NCBI GenBank assembly: GCA_903925955.1
Contig: CAIYHO010000010.1
Coordinates: 1 to 37,918 of the forward strand
Length of the DNA: 37,918 nt
Direction of reading: 5' to 3'
Source: an uncultured Chloroflexota bacterium
Lineage (GTDB): Bacteria > Chloroflexota > Limnocylindria > Limnocylindrales > CSP1-4
Shown: positions 7,556 to 15,922 of the stretch, piece by piece
Layout: each line of letters opens with the position of its first letter
Numbering within the stretch: position 1 is the first letter of the stretch
The notes under the pieces: model-generated
What the model was told of the DNA's origin: nothing
Seen by the model: only the letters and a program-made list of their open reading frames with translations
Databases searched by the model: none
Translations under genes and position numbers: made by a program

Positions 7556-9415
7556 GTGAAGACAACGCGTGTGCAGGCTGGCATCGGCCGGCGGACCGTG
7601 CTGATTGCTGCCGTGATCGCCCTCTTGGCCGGGCTCGTGGGGGTTGCGCCCGCCGCGGCCCTGGCGCACTCGGCGGGCAGGACCGACTACCAGCTGACGA
7701 TCCTCCACAACAACGACGCCGAGACCACGCTGCTCGCCAGCACGTCTGTAGACGGCCCCTACGCCGGCATCGCCTACTTCACGGCGCTGATGGACAAGCT
7801 TGCCGCGAAGGCCCTCGCGTCAGGCCGGGACCCCGGGGTCAAGAAGGGCGTCATCAAGCTGTCTTCGGGCGACAACTACCTTGCCGGAGCCCAGTTCAAC
7901 GCCAGCCTTGCCAAGGGCGTGCCCTTCTACGACTCCATTGGCATGAATGCTGTGGGCTACGACGCCATTGGCATTGGCAACCACGATTTTGACTTTGGCC
8001 CGGACACCTTTGCGGACTTCATCGCGGGCTTCTCGTCGCGGACGCCGTTTGTCTCCGCCAACCTCGATGTCAGCGGTGAGCCGCGCCTGGCCGCCCTGGC
8101 CGCCGCCCACCGGATTGTGCCCAGCGTTGTGGTGCGCGAGGGTGGTGAGCTGATTGGCATCGTGGGCGCCACCACGCCAACGCTGCCCACCATCTCCAGC
8201 CCGCGCAACGTCATCGCCACGTCGGTGGCCCCGGCCGTCCAGCGCGAGGTCAACCGGCTCACGCGCCGCGGCATCAACAAGATTGTCTTGATCAGCCACC
8301 TCCAGAGCGTGGCCGATGACACCGCGCTGCTGGCGGGGCTCCACGGCGTGGACGTGGCCATCTCCGGCGGCGGGTCCGAACTGCTTGCCAACCCGGCCGA
8401 TGCGCTGGCGCCCGGCGACACATCGGCGTCTGTCTATGGCCCCTACCCGCTGACAGCCACCGATGCCACCGGCCGCAGCATCCCGGTGATCACCACCGAG
8501 GGCGACTACAAGTACATCGGCGAGCTGGTGGTCAACTTCGACCGGCGCGGCAACGTGGTGTCGCTTGGGTCTGCCTCAGGTGCCAAGCGCGTTGTGGGCT
8601 TTGGCGCCGATGGTGTCCGCGCGGACCGCTTCGTGACACGCAAGGTGATCAAGCCTGTCACGGCATATGTGGCGGCGCTCGCGGCCAATGTCCTGGCCAC
8701 AAGCGATGTTCCGCTCAACGGCCTGCGCGGGCAGACCGTGGCCGGGACGGAAAACGTGGCCGTGGCCGGCATCCGGACGGCCGAGACAAACCTTGGCGAC
8801 CTGGCGGCCGATGCCGTCCTCTGGGAGGCGCAGCAGCGCGCGGCCGCATACGGCGTGGATATGCCCACGGTTGGGCTGCAGAACGGCGGCGGCATCCGCA
8901 ACGCGTCGGTGATCCCCGCCGGGTCCATCACGGAGCTGGACACGTTCAACATCTTCGCCTTTGCCAACTTCATCGCGGTGAAGGAGGACATGACCGCCAG
9001 CCAGCTCAAGGCTGTGCTGGAGACCAGCGTGTCGGCCGTGGGGAACGGGCGCTATGCCCAGTGGTCCGGCGTGTCGTTCACGTATGACGTTGCGGCGCAG
9101 GCGCGGGTCATCGACCCAACCAACTGCGCGGTGTCCAACCCGGGTTCACGCGTGTCCGGCGTCACCGTGGGCGGCGTGCCCATCTTCGATGCCGCGGGCG
9201 TTGATGTCTCCCCCGCCGGCTGGACCGTGGACGTGGCCACCATCGCCTTCACGTTTGGCGGCGGCGACTGCTACGCCTTTGGCCCTGGCGGCTTCACCAC
9301 TGTGGGTGCCACATATCAGCAGGCGCTGGCGCACTACCTTGTTGCGGGCCTCGGCGGGCACATCACCGCGGCCGCGTATCCGGTGGGCGGCAACGGGCGC
9401 TTCACGCTGAAGTAG
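7556..9415 (+). CDS. Secreted bifunctional metallophosphatase / 5'-nucleotidase
   Basis: This 619-residue protein has an N-terminal signal peptide (Arg-rich start, hydrophobic stretch to about residue 35). A metallophosphoesterase domain follows, with ILHNND at about residue 49, GIGNHDFDFGPD, a VLISHLQ metal-site segment and a GGGSELL motif. A C-terminal 5'-nucleotidase domain carries AETNLGDLAADA and NGGGIR. UshA-like enzymes of this type hydrolyse extracellular nucleotides or sugar nucleotides to release phosphate and nucleosides. In the first metal motif the usual DxH reads DAE, a variant I believe occurs in some subfamilies. GTG at 7556 follows GAGGAG by nine bases. The long GC-rich repeat region begins right after its stop. 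Confidence 0.92.
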   Translation: MKTTRVQAGIGRRTVLIAAVIALLAGLVGVAPAAALAHSAGRTDYQLTILHNNDAETTLLASTSVDGPYAGIAYFTALMDKLAAKALASGRDPGVKKGVIKLSSGDNYLAGAQFNASLAKGVPFYDSIGMNAVGYDAIGIGNHDFDFGPDTFADFIAGFSSRTPFVSANLDVSGEPRLAALAAAHRIVPSVVVREGGELIGIVGATTPTLPTISSPRNVIATSVAPAVQREVNRLTRRGINKIVLISHLQSVADDTALLAGLHGVDVAISGGGSELLANPADALAPGDTSASVYGPYPLTATDATGRSIPVITTEGDYKYIGELVVNFDRRGNVVSLGSASGAKRVVGFGADGVRADRFVTRKVIKPVTAYVAALAANVLATSDVPLNGLRGQTVAGTENVAVAGIRTAETNLGDLAADAVLWEAQQRAAAYGVDMPTVGLQNGGGIRNASVIPAGSITELDTFNIFAFANFIAVKEDMTASQLKAVLETSVSAVGNGRYAQWSGVSFTYDVAAQARVIDPTNCAVSNPGSRVSGVTVGGVPIFDAAGVDVSPAGWTVDVATIAFTFGGGDCYAFGPGGFTTVGATYQQALAHYLVAGLGGHITAAAYPVGGNGRFTLK

Positions 9416-9969
9416 CCGGGGGGCGGGGGGCGGCCGGCGGCTGGATCCAGGGCGCGGCTCGGCGGCTCGCGCGCGGCTCGCGCGCGGCTCGGCGCCTGGA
9501 TCCAGGGCACCCCAGCGCGGCTCGGGCGCGGCTCGGCTCGGGCGCGGCTAGGGCGCGGCTCATCGAGCACGCCTCACCCCGGGGTGGTCAGCCGCGGCTC
9601 ACCCCGTGAGCCTTCCAGATCCCGGGTTCACCGGGTGGGTCAACCGATGCACGAGCAGGCGCGCCAAGGGCCGTCCTGCGCCCGATGACCCACGGGGCGG
9701 GTCAGACAGCGCCCAACTGCGCGCGATGACTCACGGGGTGAGCCGCGCGGCCGGGGAAGCGATAGGACTTGGCCTCACGCCTGCAGCGCGATGACCCACG
9801 GGGTGAGCCGCGCGGGCGGGGAAGCGCGCAAGAGGTGGGGCCGTGACGAGGGTGCTTGCGAAGCCCCGCGCGGGCGCCCCGGCCGGTGGGCGCAAGAACC
9901 GCGCGACACCTGCCGGCGTACTTGCTCCCAACGGCCCGTCCCCTGGGCCAACAGCTGAGGCGTCTCGCA
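9416..9969. repeat. Repeat-rich GC intergenic region
   Basis: No gene was found in this 554-bp gap. Its first part has about seven copies of GCGCGGCT and two copies of CTGGATCCAGGGC (9441 and 9496). Its second part has a palindrome CTCACCCCGTGAG (9598-9610), whose inverted form CTCACGGGGTGAG recurs at 9730-9742, and a direct repeat with ATGAC(T/C)CACGGGG at 9685, 9726 and 9791. The last two of these copies share about 39 bases including GTGAGCCGCGCG and GGGGAAGCG. GCGCGGCTCG also appears near the window's right end (37866). This is structured noncoding DNA, possibly a strong terminator and repeat nursery; no function is shown. Confidence 0.65.
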
Positions 9970-10524
9970 ATGTCAAACACCGTCAGGAACCTGGGCCAGC
10001 GAAATGTGGCCCTGCTTGTCGCCGCAGTGGCGATCATCGTCGTCGCCTGTGGCGGGTCTGCCACCGCCACGCCTGCGCCAACCCCGCTGCCCACCGCAGC
10101 CCCGATCGCGGCCACGTCCACACCCGCAGCCGCGACGTCGTATCCGGTGAAGCTTGCCCAGGACGCAAAGCTTGGCGCGTACCTCACAGGCGAGAACGGG
10201 TTGGCGCTCTACCTGCTCACTGCCGACAAGGCCGACACCACCACCTGCAGCGGTGGCTGCGCCTCGGCCTGGCCGCCGTTTGAGCTGGACCCGGGCGAGA
10301 CGGTGACAGCCGGCGATGGCGTGACCGGCAAGCTGGCCACGATCACGCGGGCCGATGACGGCAAGGCGCAGGTCACCTACAACGGCGTGCCGCTCTACTA
10401 CTTCGCGGGCGACAAGGCCGCCGGCGACATCACGGGACAGGGCGTCAAGGGCGTCTGGTTCCTGGTGGCAGCCGCGACCACCGCGCAGGGCGGGGCCATC
10501 AAGGGCGGCGTCGGCCAGCCCTGA
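9970..10524 (+). CDS. Secreted lipoprotein with Yx(F/W/Y)xxD-type repeats (COG4315-like)
   Basis: This 184-residue exported protein starts with a signal peptide and lipobox (VVAC, Cys at about 27), then a long Ala/Pro/Thr linker to about residue 55. The mature part contains the two diagnostic repeat motifs of the family: YLLTADKADTTTCSGGCA followed by WPP, and YYFAGDKAAGDITGQG followed by W. The CxGxC pair may form a disulfide. Family members are membrane-attached extracytoplasmic proteins of unknown function. The start is ATG 9970 with GAGG about nine bases upstream; the upstream in-frame sequence is Arg/Pro-rich and rejected. Confidence 0.87.
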   Translation: MSNTVRNLGQRNVALLVAAVAIIVVACGGSATATPAPTPLPTAAPIAATSTPAAATSYPVKLAQDAKLGAYLTGENGLALYLLTADKADTTTCSGGCASAWPPFELDPGETVTAGDGVTGKLATITRADDGKAQVTYNGVPLYYFAGDKAAGDITGQGVKGVWFLVAAATTAQGGAIKGGVGQP

Positions 10525-10667
10525 TCGAAGCGCCCAGCCGCATTCGTTTCGCATTTCGATGCCGCCCGGTGTCGATTCGCGCATCGGCGGTTCGTCGTTT
10601 GCTTGAAGACGCGGCCACGGGCGCCGGGTCACGAGGACGGCGCACACCGCCGACGGAGGTCACCATC

Positions 10668-10982
10668 ATGGCGAACTACCTGCTCACCTACCACGGCGAA
10701 GGCGGCATGCCCACCAGCGCCGAGGAGACCGAGAAGATCATGGCGGTCTGGACCGCGTGGTTCACAAAGCTTGGCGCAGCCGTTGTGGACGGCGGAAACC
10801 CGGCCTCGCGCGCCAAGGCGATCTCGCCGGATGGCTCGGTGATGGACGCCACGTCCTCGCCCACGGGCTACTCCATCATCAAGGCGGACACCCTGGACCA
10901 CGCCGTTGAGCTGGCCAAGGGCTGCCCGGTGCTGGCCGCCGGCCAGGTGGTCCTCGTGACCGAGACCTTCGACGCGATGTAG
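10668..10982 (+). CDS. YCII-related domain protein
   Basis: This 104-residue protein matches the YCII/DGPF-like dimeric alpha-beta barrel family. It opens MANYLLTYHGEGGMP, has an ISPDGSVMDA middle section and GYSIIKADTLDHAVELAKGCPVL near the end, the conserved C-terminal segment of these proteins. The ATG at 10668 follows GGAGGT by seven bases. YCII proteins are small ferredoxin-like-fold proteins, sometimes linked to extracytoplasmic-function sigma factors or dehalogenation, mostly uncharacterised. No sigma factor is next to it here. It is transcribed toward glnB, with a strong hairpin between them. Confidence 0.88.
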   Translation: MANYLLTYHGEGGMPTSAEETEKIMAVWTAWFTKLGAAVVDGGNPASRAKAISPDGSVMDATSSPTGYSIIKADTLDHAVELAKGCPVLAAGQVVLVTETFDAM

Positions 10983-11003
10983 CTGCAGGGGCTCTGCACA
11001 TGG

Positions 11004-11035
11004 CGACGGCCCGGGGGCAATTCCCCGGGCCGTCG
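11004..11035. terminator. Bidirectional hairpin between YCII gene and glnB
   Basis: A perfect 13-bp stem (CGACGGCCCGGGG / CCCCGGGCCGTCG) with a six-base loop GCAATT lies between two convergent genes. There is no T-tract, but the stem is strong enough to act as a terminator in either direction. Confidence 0.75.
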
Positions 11036-11063
11036 GCCTGTCTGTGGCGGTGCGCGGCTCCTG

Positions 11064-11405
11064 CTAGATCGCGGAGCCGCCCCGCTCTCCGGTGCGGATC
11101 CGGATCACGTCCTCAAGCGGCGTGATGAAGATCTTGCCGTCGCCGATGGTCCCGTCGCCGTGCTTGGCGGCGCTCAGGATGGCGTTGATGGTGGGGTCCA
11201 CAAACCCGTCGTTGACGGCGATCTCCAGGCGGACCTTCGGCAGCAGGCTGGGCCTGACCGACTCGCCCCGGTAGAGCTCCGGGTCCTCCTGCTGGCCATG
11301 GCCGGTGACCCGGCTGACCGTGATTCGGAAGATCTCCGCATCGATGAGGGCCTGGTGGACCTCGTCAAGCTTGTCGGGCTGAATGATGGCGACGATGAGC
11401 TTCAT
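11064..11405 (-). CDS. glnK: PII nitrogen regulatory protein (GlnB/GlnK)
   Basis: This 113-residue PII signalling protein begins MKLIVAIIQPDKLDEVHQAL and ends with the conserved GDGKIFITPLEDVIRIRTGERG ligand-binding loops. PII trimers sense ATP/ADP and 2-oxoglutarate and, when next to amtB, plug the ammonium channel. In the T-loop, ELYRGESVRPSLLPKV aligns with ELYRGAEYxVDFLPKV, so Tyr51, the uridylylation residue of enteric PII, is replaced by Val while Tyr46 is kept. It starts at ATG 11405, 46 bp after the amtB stop, and is probably cotranscribed with it; the symbol follows this pairing. A hairpin terminator lies downstream. Confidence 0.94.
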   Translation of the reverse strand: MKLIVAIIQPDKLDEVHQALIDAEIFRITVSRVTGHGQQEDPELYRGESVRPSLLPKVRLEIAVNDGFVDPTINAILSAAKHGDGTIGDGKIFITPLEDVIRIRTGERGGSAI

Positions 11406-11451
11406 GGCTGTGACTCCAGCTCTGGCAGCGTGCGGGTTGTCAGGGAGTGCA

Positions 11452-12798
11452 TCAGTTGAGGTTGAGCAGGCCGTAGCCGTGCTCGCCGTGGAGCTCGTGG
11501 TCCATGCCGGCCATCTCGCCCGAGGCGCCAAGACGCAGGCCAAACACCTTCTGGATGACCACCAGCAGCACGATGGTGACAACCGCGGCGTACGCGATCG
11601 TGAGGCCCACGCCCAGGGCCTGTACCGGCAGCTGACCAAAGACATCGCGGCCCTGCGGCATCTCGCCCGCCCGGACGAAGAACGTCAGCAGGAGCGCGCC
11701 CGCCATGCCCGCGATGCCGTGAACGCCAAAGACGTCCAGTGTGTCGTCATAGCCCAGACGGTTCTTGAGCAGGATGGCGCCGTAGCAGAGCCCCGAGGCC
11801 AGGAAGCCCAGCGCAATCGCACCGGCCGGCTGGACCACACCGGCTGCCGGGGTGATCACGACCAGACCCGCGAGGATGCCCGACGCAATGCCAAGACTTG
11901 TGGCCTTGCGGTGCTGCACGGCCTCGATGCAGATCCAGGCGAGGGCACCAGCGGCCGCGGCGGCCTGCGTGACGGTGAGCGCCTGGGCGGTCTTCACGCC
12001 GCTCGCGAGCGAGCTGCCGGCGTTGAAGCCAAACCAGCCCACCCAGAGCAGACCGACACCCATCATCACCATGACGAGGTTGTTTGGGTGCATGGCGGTG
12101 CGGGGGTAGCCGCGGCGCGCGCCAAGATACAGCGCGGCCACCAGACCGCTGACGCCGGCCGAAATGTGGACGACGGTGCCACCCGCAAAGTCGATGGCGC
12201 CGGCCTGGAACAGGAAGCCGTCAGACGCCCAGACCCAGTGGCAGAGCGGGCTGTAGACCAGCAGGCTCCACAGGGCGATAAAGATGGCGTAGCCGCGGAA
12301 CCGGACGCGCTCGGCAAAGGCGCCCGCGATCAAGGCGGGCGTGATGATGGCGAACTTGCCCTGGAACATCGCGAAGACGAGGTCCGGGATGCCGTTGGCG
12401 CTGACGGTGCCGTCGATGCTCCGGAGGAACACCAGCCCCGGATCCCAGCCGGCCCAGCCGCCGAGGACGTTGGGGCCAAAGGCAAGCGAATACCCAACCG
12501 CAACCCAGAGGACGCCGATGATGGCCATGGCGGCAAAACTGTGCATCATCGTGCCCAGGACGTTCTTGGTCCGCACCAAGCCGCCGTAGAACATCGCGAG
12601 GCCCGGCACCATCAGCAGCACGAGTGCTGTGGAGGTGAGCATCCAGGCGGTGGCGCCGGTGTCGATCGCCGGCTGTGCAGCCAGCGGTGTCGCCGCCGAG
12701 GTGGCCCCAAGGGCCGCGACGATCACTGCCGCCAATGCAAGCAGCAACAGCCCAATCGGCAGGGCGGTGCGAACTGGGTCGCGCCGAGTCGCAAGCAT
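11452..12798 (-). CDS. amtB: Ammonium transporter
   Basis: This is an Amt/MEP/Rh-type channel of about 448 residues with a leading hydrophobic segment (probable signal sequence) and eleven predicted helices. Signature stretches include AMFYGGLVRTKNVL, AIDFAGGTVVHISAG and DDTLDVFGVHGIAGM, the last holding one of the pore histidines. It conducts ammonium/ammonia across the cytoplasmic membrane and is normally gated by PII, encoded just downstream. GGAGGAG is placed better for the second ATG (12798) than for the first (12804), so 12798 is preferred. The C-terminal tail is His/Gly-rich (MDHELHGEHGYG), the usual docking part for PII. Confidence 0.94.
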   Translation of the reverse strand: MLATRRDPVRTALPIGLLLLALAAVIVAALGATSAATPLAAQPAIDTGATAWMLTSTALVLLMVPGLAMFYGGLVRTKNVLGTMMHSFAAMAIIGVLWVAVGYSLAFGPNVLGGWAGWDPGLVFLRSIDGTVSANGIPDLVFAMFQGKFAIITPALIAGAFAERVRFRGYAIFIALWSLLVYSPLCHWVWASDGFLFQAGAIDFAGGTVVHISAGVSGLVAALYLGARRGYPRTAMHPNNLVMVMMGVGLLWVGWFGFNAGSSLASGVKTAQALTVTQAAAAAGALAWICIEAVQHRKATSLGIASGILAGLVVITPAAGVVQPAGAIALGFLASGLCYGAILLKNRLGYDDTLDVFGVHGIAGMAGALLLTFFVRAGEMPQGRDVFGQLPVQALGVGLTIAYAAVVTIVLLVVIQKVFGLRLGASGEMAGMDHELHGEHGYGLLNLN

Positions 12799-13066
12799 CT
12801 TCATCTCCTCCGCTTACGGTTGCTCGGGCAATTTGGGCCTCCCGGGCGTCCGAAGTGGCGATGGTCCCCGATCGGCGGGCGCCAGACGCACCCCCGTACG
12901 GGTACGGGCTTGTTGTGGTTTGGCTGCCCGCAACGGTTCGCGGCAACCTGGCGGCAGCGCTTGGGTCACCGCGCGCTCCCGTTGGCGACCGGGCTCCGGT
13001 AGGGTGACATCCACACGCGACCCGCCCGTCCCGACGGCCGCACCCAACCGCAGCCCAAGGACCTCC

Positions 13067-14506
13067 GTGCAACGCAGGTGGCTGATCCTCTCGAGCGTCT
13101 CGCTCGGCTCCATGATGGCGACGCTCGACGGCAGCATCGTCAACATCGCGCTTCCGTCCATCCAGCGCGACTTCGCCATCGACCTCACCTCGGTTGAGTG
13201 GGTTGTCGTCGCCTACCTGCTGATGCTGGGCAGCCTCCTGCTGCCGATGGGCCGCTTGGGCGAGGTGAAGACCTTCAAGCGCGTGTATCTGGTGGGCTTC
13301 TCGGTCTTCACGCTTGGCAGCGTCCTGTGCGGCGCGGCGCCCACGCAACTCCTGCTGATTGCGGCACGCATTCTCCAAGCCGTGGGCGGAGCCATGATCC
13401 TGTCGATGGGGCCTGCGATTGTGGTCCGCACCTTCCCGCCCGGGGAGCGCGGGCGAGCACTTGGGCTCAACGGCGTGAGCGTGTCGATTGGGCTGTCGCT
13501 GGGGCCGGTGCTGGGCGGGATCCTCACGCAGGTGGCCACGTGGCGTTCCATCTTCCTGATCAACCTGCCCATCGGGATCCTGGCGATCATCTGGGCGTGG
13601 CGCGTCCTGCCCAACGAGGAGCACGGGCGCGATGCCTCGTTTGACGCACGCGGCGCGGCGCTGTCCGGCGGAGCGCTGTTTGCCTTGCTGCTTGCGCTGT
13701 CCGAGGGTCAGAGCTGGGGCTGGACCAGTCCTGCCACGCTTGGCCTGCTGGCGGCCTTCCTTGTGCTGGGCACGGCCTTCATCCTGGCGGAGCGCGCATC
13801 GGTCCAGCCCATCATCGACCTTGCGCTCTTCCGGATCCGACCCTTCTCCTTTGGGCTTGCAAGCGTTGTGGTGGCGTTCACCGCGATGTTCACGGCGTCC
13901 TTCCTCATGCCGTTCCTGCTGCAGCAGGTGGAGGGCTTCAGCCCCGTTGAGGCCGGCCTTCTCATGACACCGGTGCCGGTGGCCATGGCCATCGTTGCGC
14001 CGTTTGCGGGCGCTGCCTCGGATCGATTTGGGCCGTCGGTCCTTGCCAGCACGGGGATCGGGATCATGGTGGTGGGCCTGCTGGGTCTCGTCACGCTGCC
14101 GGCCCACTTTGCCTATATCGACCTGCTCTGGCGGCTGGTCATCCTTGGCGTGGGCCAGGGCCTGTTCATGAGCCCAAACGCCAGCGCGGTGATGGGCGCA
14201 GTTCCGGTGCGCAGAGCGGGCACCGCCTCGGGGACGCTGGCCCAATTCAAGGTCACGGGGCAGTCCTTGGGCATTGCGCTCTCGGCGGCAATCGTGGCCA
14301 CGCGGATGCCCATCCACCTCGCCGAGACGACAGGCGCCCCGGACACGATCGCGGCGCTCCAGGCGTCTATCCACGACGCGTTCATCGCGGCGGCCGCAAT
14401 CTGCGCCATCGGCATTGTCACCAGCATCATCCGGGGCGGTGGTGCGGCGCGCACGGGCGTCGCGGTTGCCTCGGTGGCCGTCGCGCCGGCCCCGCAGACC
14501 CCTTGA
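13067..14506 (+). CDS. MFS drug-type exporter, DHA2 (EmrB/QacA-like) family
   Basis: This 479-residue transporter has roughly fourteen hydrophobic segments. Motif A-like GRLGEVKTFKRVY follows the second helix, and LDGSIVNIALPSI in helix 1 is the DHA2 motif. These proton antiporters export drugs or metabolites. The start is taken as GTG at 13067 with AAGGA upstream; the sequence before it is a low-hydrophobicity Arg/Pro-rich reading overlapping the amtB promoter region. It is divergent from amtB with about 265 bp between them. Substrate unknown. Confidence 0.9.
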   Translation: MQRRWLILSSVSLGSMMATLDGSIVNIALPSIQRDFAIDLTSVEWVVVAYLLMLGSLLLPMGRLGEVKTFKRVYLVGFSVFTLGSVLCGAAPTQLLLIAARILQAVGGAMILSMGPAIVVRTFPPGERGRALGLNGVSVSIGLSLGPVLGGILTQVATWRSIFLINLPIGILAIIWAWRVLPNEEHGRDASFDARGAALSGGALFALLLALSEGQSWGWTSPATLGLLAAFLVLGTAFILAERASVQPIIDLALFRIRPFSFGLASVVVAFTAMFTASFLMPFLLQQVEGFSPVEAGLLMTPVPVAMAIVAPFAGAASDRFGPSVLASTGIGIMVVGLLGLVTLPAHFAYIDLLWRLVILGVGQGLFMSPNASAVMGAVPVRRAGTASGTLAQFKVTGQSLGIALSAAIVATRMPIHLAETTGAPDTIAALQASIHDAFIAAAAICAIGIVTSIIRGGGAARTGVAVASVAVAPAPQTP

Positions 14507-14626
14507 GTCACGCCTGCATCAGAGCGGGGGTTGGCGTGCACAGCTCAGACGCCAAGACGCGGGTTTCGCCGGCCAACCACGCTCGCCGTATGCCCGCCTG
14601 AGTCTGTGGTGCATCAGGCTGGGGCA
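14502..14626. repeat. Degenerate relative of the palindromic element with an internal direct repeat
   Basis: TGAGTC-ACGCC-TGCATCAG-AGC-GGGG near 14504 is repeated in the same direction near 14599 as TGAGTC-TGTGG-TGCATCAG-GCT-GGGG. The sequence CACGCCTGCATCAGAGCGGG also resembles the left end of copy B (CACGTCTGCATCAGAATCGG), and GTGCAC follows. It overlaps the 3' end of the MFS exporter gene and lies between two convergent genes. Its relation to copies A and B is plausible but distant. Confidence 0.45.
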
Positions 14627-14642
14627 AGTCGCAAGTCGCGCG

Positions 14643-14680
14643 CCCCGGCCGCCCGGGCCAACCCCGGCCGCCCGGGCCAA
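14643..14680. repeat. Two exact 19-bp tandem repeats
   Basis: CCCCGGCCGCCCGGGCCAA occurs twice head to tail, ending three bases before the stop of the minus-strand permease gene. Each unit contains the palindromic CGCCCGGGC core. It resembles the 16-bp unit at 28574-28621 in sharing GCCAA and CCGCCCGG. Confidence 0.75.
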
Positions 14681-14682
14681 CC

Positions 14683-15918
14683 CTACTGGTAGCGCAGCGC
14701 CTCGATCGGGTCCAGCTTGGCGGCCTGGCGCGCCGGCCACACGCCAAACACCACCCCGATGATCAGCGAGAACACGACGGCCAGCGCCACGGTCTGCGTG
14801 CTCACGTGGAGGCCCCACCCGGCAATCGCCCCGATGGCGGCCGACGCCCCCACGCCAAACGCGATGCCAAACAGGCCGCCCGCCAGCGACAGGACCAGCG
14901 CCTCAATGAGGAACTGCAGCAGGATGTCGCGCTCGCGGGCGCCCACCGCCTTGCGGATGCCAATCTCGCGGGTCCGCTCCCGGACCGACACCAGCATGAT
15001 GTTCATGATCCCGATGCCGCCCACGATGAGCGAGATGGACGCGATGCCCGCCAGCAGCAGCGAGAGGAACCCGGTGATGGTGCTGAAGGCGGACAGCAGC
15101 TGTGCCTGGTCCACCACGGAGAAGTCGTCCTCGGCGCCGGCGGCAAGCGCATGGCGCGCGCGCAGCGTCGTGGCAATCCGCAGCTTGGTGAGCGGGATGG
15201 TCTCCGGGTGCAGGGCGCTCACCGAGATGGACGCAACGTAGTTGCCCGCAACAAAGTAGGCCCGCATGGTGGAGAGCGGGATCATCACCTGGTCGTCGAG
15301 GATGCCCTTTGGCTGCAGCACCCCAATCACCCGGAACGGCACGCCGCCCACGAGGATCTGCGAGCCAACCGCGTTGACATCGAGTTTCAGGGCTTCGGCG
15401 GTGGCGGAGCCGATGACGGCAACGCGGAGCCCTGCCTGGTTCTCGGCGGCGCTGATAAACGAGCCGCGCCAGATGTCGTAGGCGCGCACCTTCTGGAATT
15501 GGGGCGTGACGCCGGAGATGGACGTGGTGGTGTTGTTGGCGCCCGACACCACCACCGCAACGCTGCCCACCGTTGGGGCAACCTGATCCACCCCTTCAAT
15601 CGCGGCGATCGCATCGGCATCGCCAAGCGTGAGCGTGTTGGCGCTGCCAGCGGCGCCGCGGACAAAGCCAAACCGGTTGGCGCCCGGGCTGATGCTGATG
15701 AGGTTGGTGCCCAAACCCTCGATGAGGTTGGTGATACCGGACGTGGCCCCCTGCGCCACGGACACCAGCGCCACGATGGCGCCAACGCCGATGATCACGC
15801 CCAGCATCGTGAGCATCGCCCGCAGCCGGGCGGCGGCCAGACGCGAGAGCGCCAGGGGCACAAGCTCAAGCCAGATGAGGCGGCTGCCCTGGCTGTCCTG
15901 GCCGCCGGGAGACGTCAC
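14683..15918 (-). CDS. FtsX/MacB-type ABC transporter permease
   Basis: This 411-residue permease has the MacB-like layout: a first helix at about 34-56 (MLTMLGVIIGVGAIVALVSV), a large extracytoplasmic domain, and three C-terminal helices in an FtsX domain containing NIMLVSVRERTREIGIRKAVGA, the family's signature. Such permeases work with a LolD/MacB-type ATPase and an adaptor to export lipoproteins, peptides or drugs or to drive cell-wall processes. The adaptor gene ends four bases before this start, so the two are one operon. The ATPase domain is absent from this protein and no ATPase gene adjoins it, which is unusual. Confidence 0.93.
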   Translation of the reverse strand: MTSPGGQDSQGSRLIWLELVPLALSRLAAARLRAMLTMLGVIIGVGAIVALVSVAQGATSGITNLIEGLGTNLISISPGANRFGFVRGAAGSANTLTLGDADAIAAIEGVDQVAPTVGSVAVVVSGANNTTTSISGVTPQFQKVRAYDIWRGSFISAAENQAGLRVAVIGSATAEALKLDVNAVGSQILVGGVPFRVIGVLQPKGILDDQVMIPLSTMRAYFVAGNYVASISVSALHPETIPLTKLRIATTLRARHALAAGAEDDFSVVDQAQLLSAFSTITGFLSLLLAGIASISLIVGGIGIMNIMLVSVRERTREIGIRKAVGARERDILLQFLIEALVLSLAGGLFGIAFGVGASAAIGAIAGWGLHVSTQTVALAVVFSLIIGVVFGVWPARQAAKLDPIEALRYQ

Positions 15919-15922
15919 AGCG

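Noticed and set aside
12221-14374. A 717-codon minus-strand frame across amtB, the amtB upstream region and the MFS exporter
   Set aside because: It crosses genes on both strands, contains no motif, and is rich in His/Arg/Gln/Asp as shadow frames here are.
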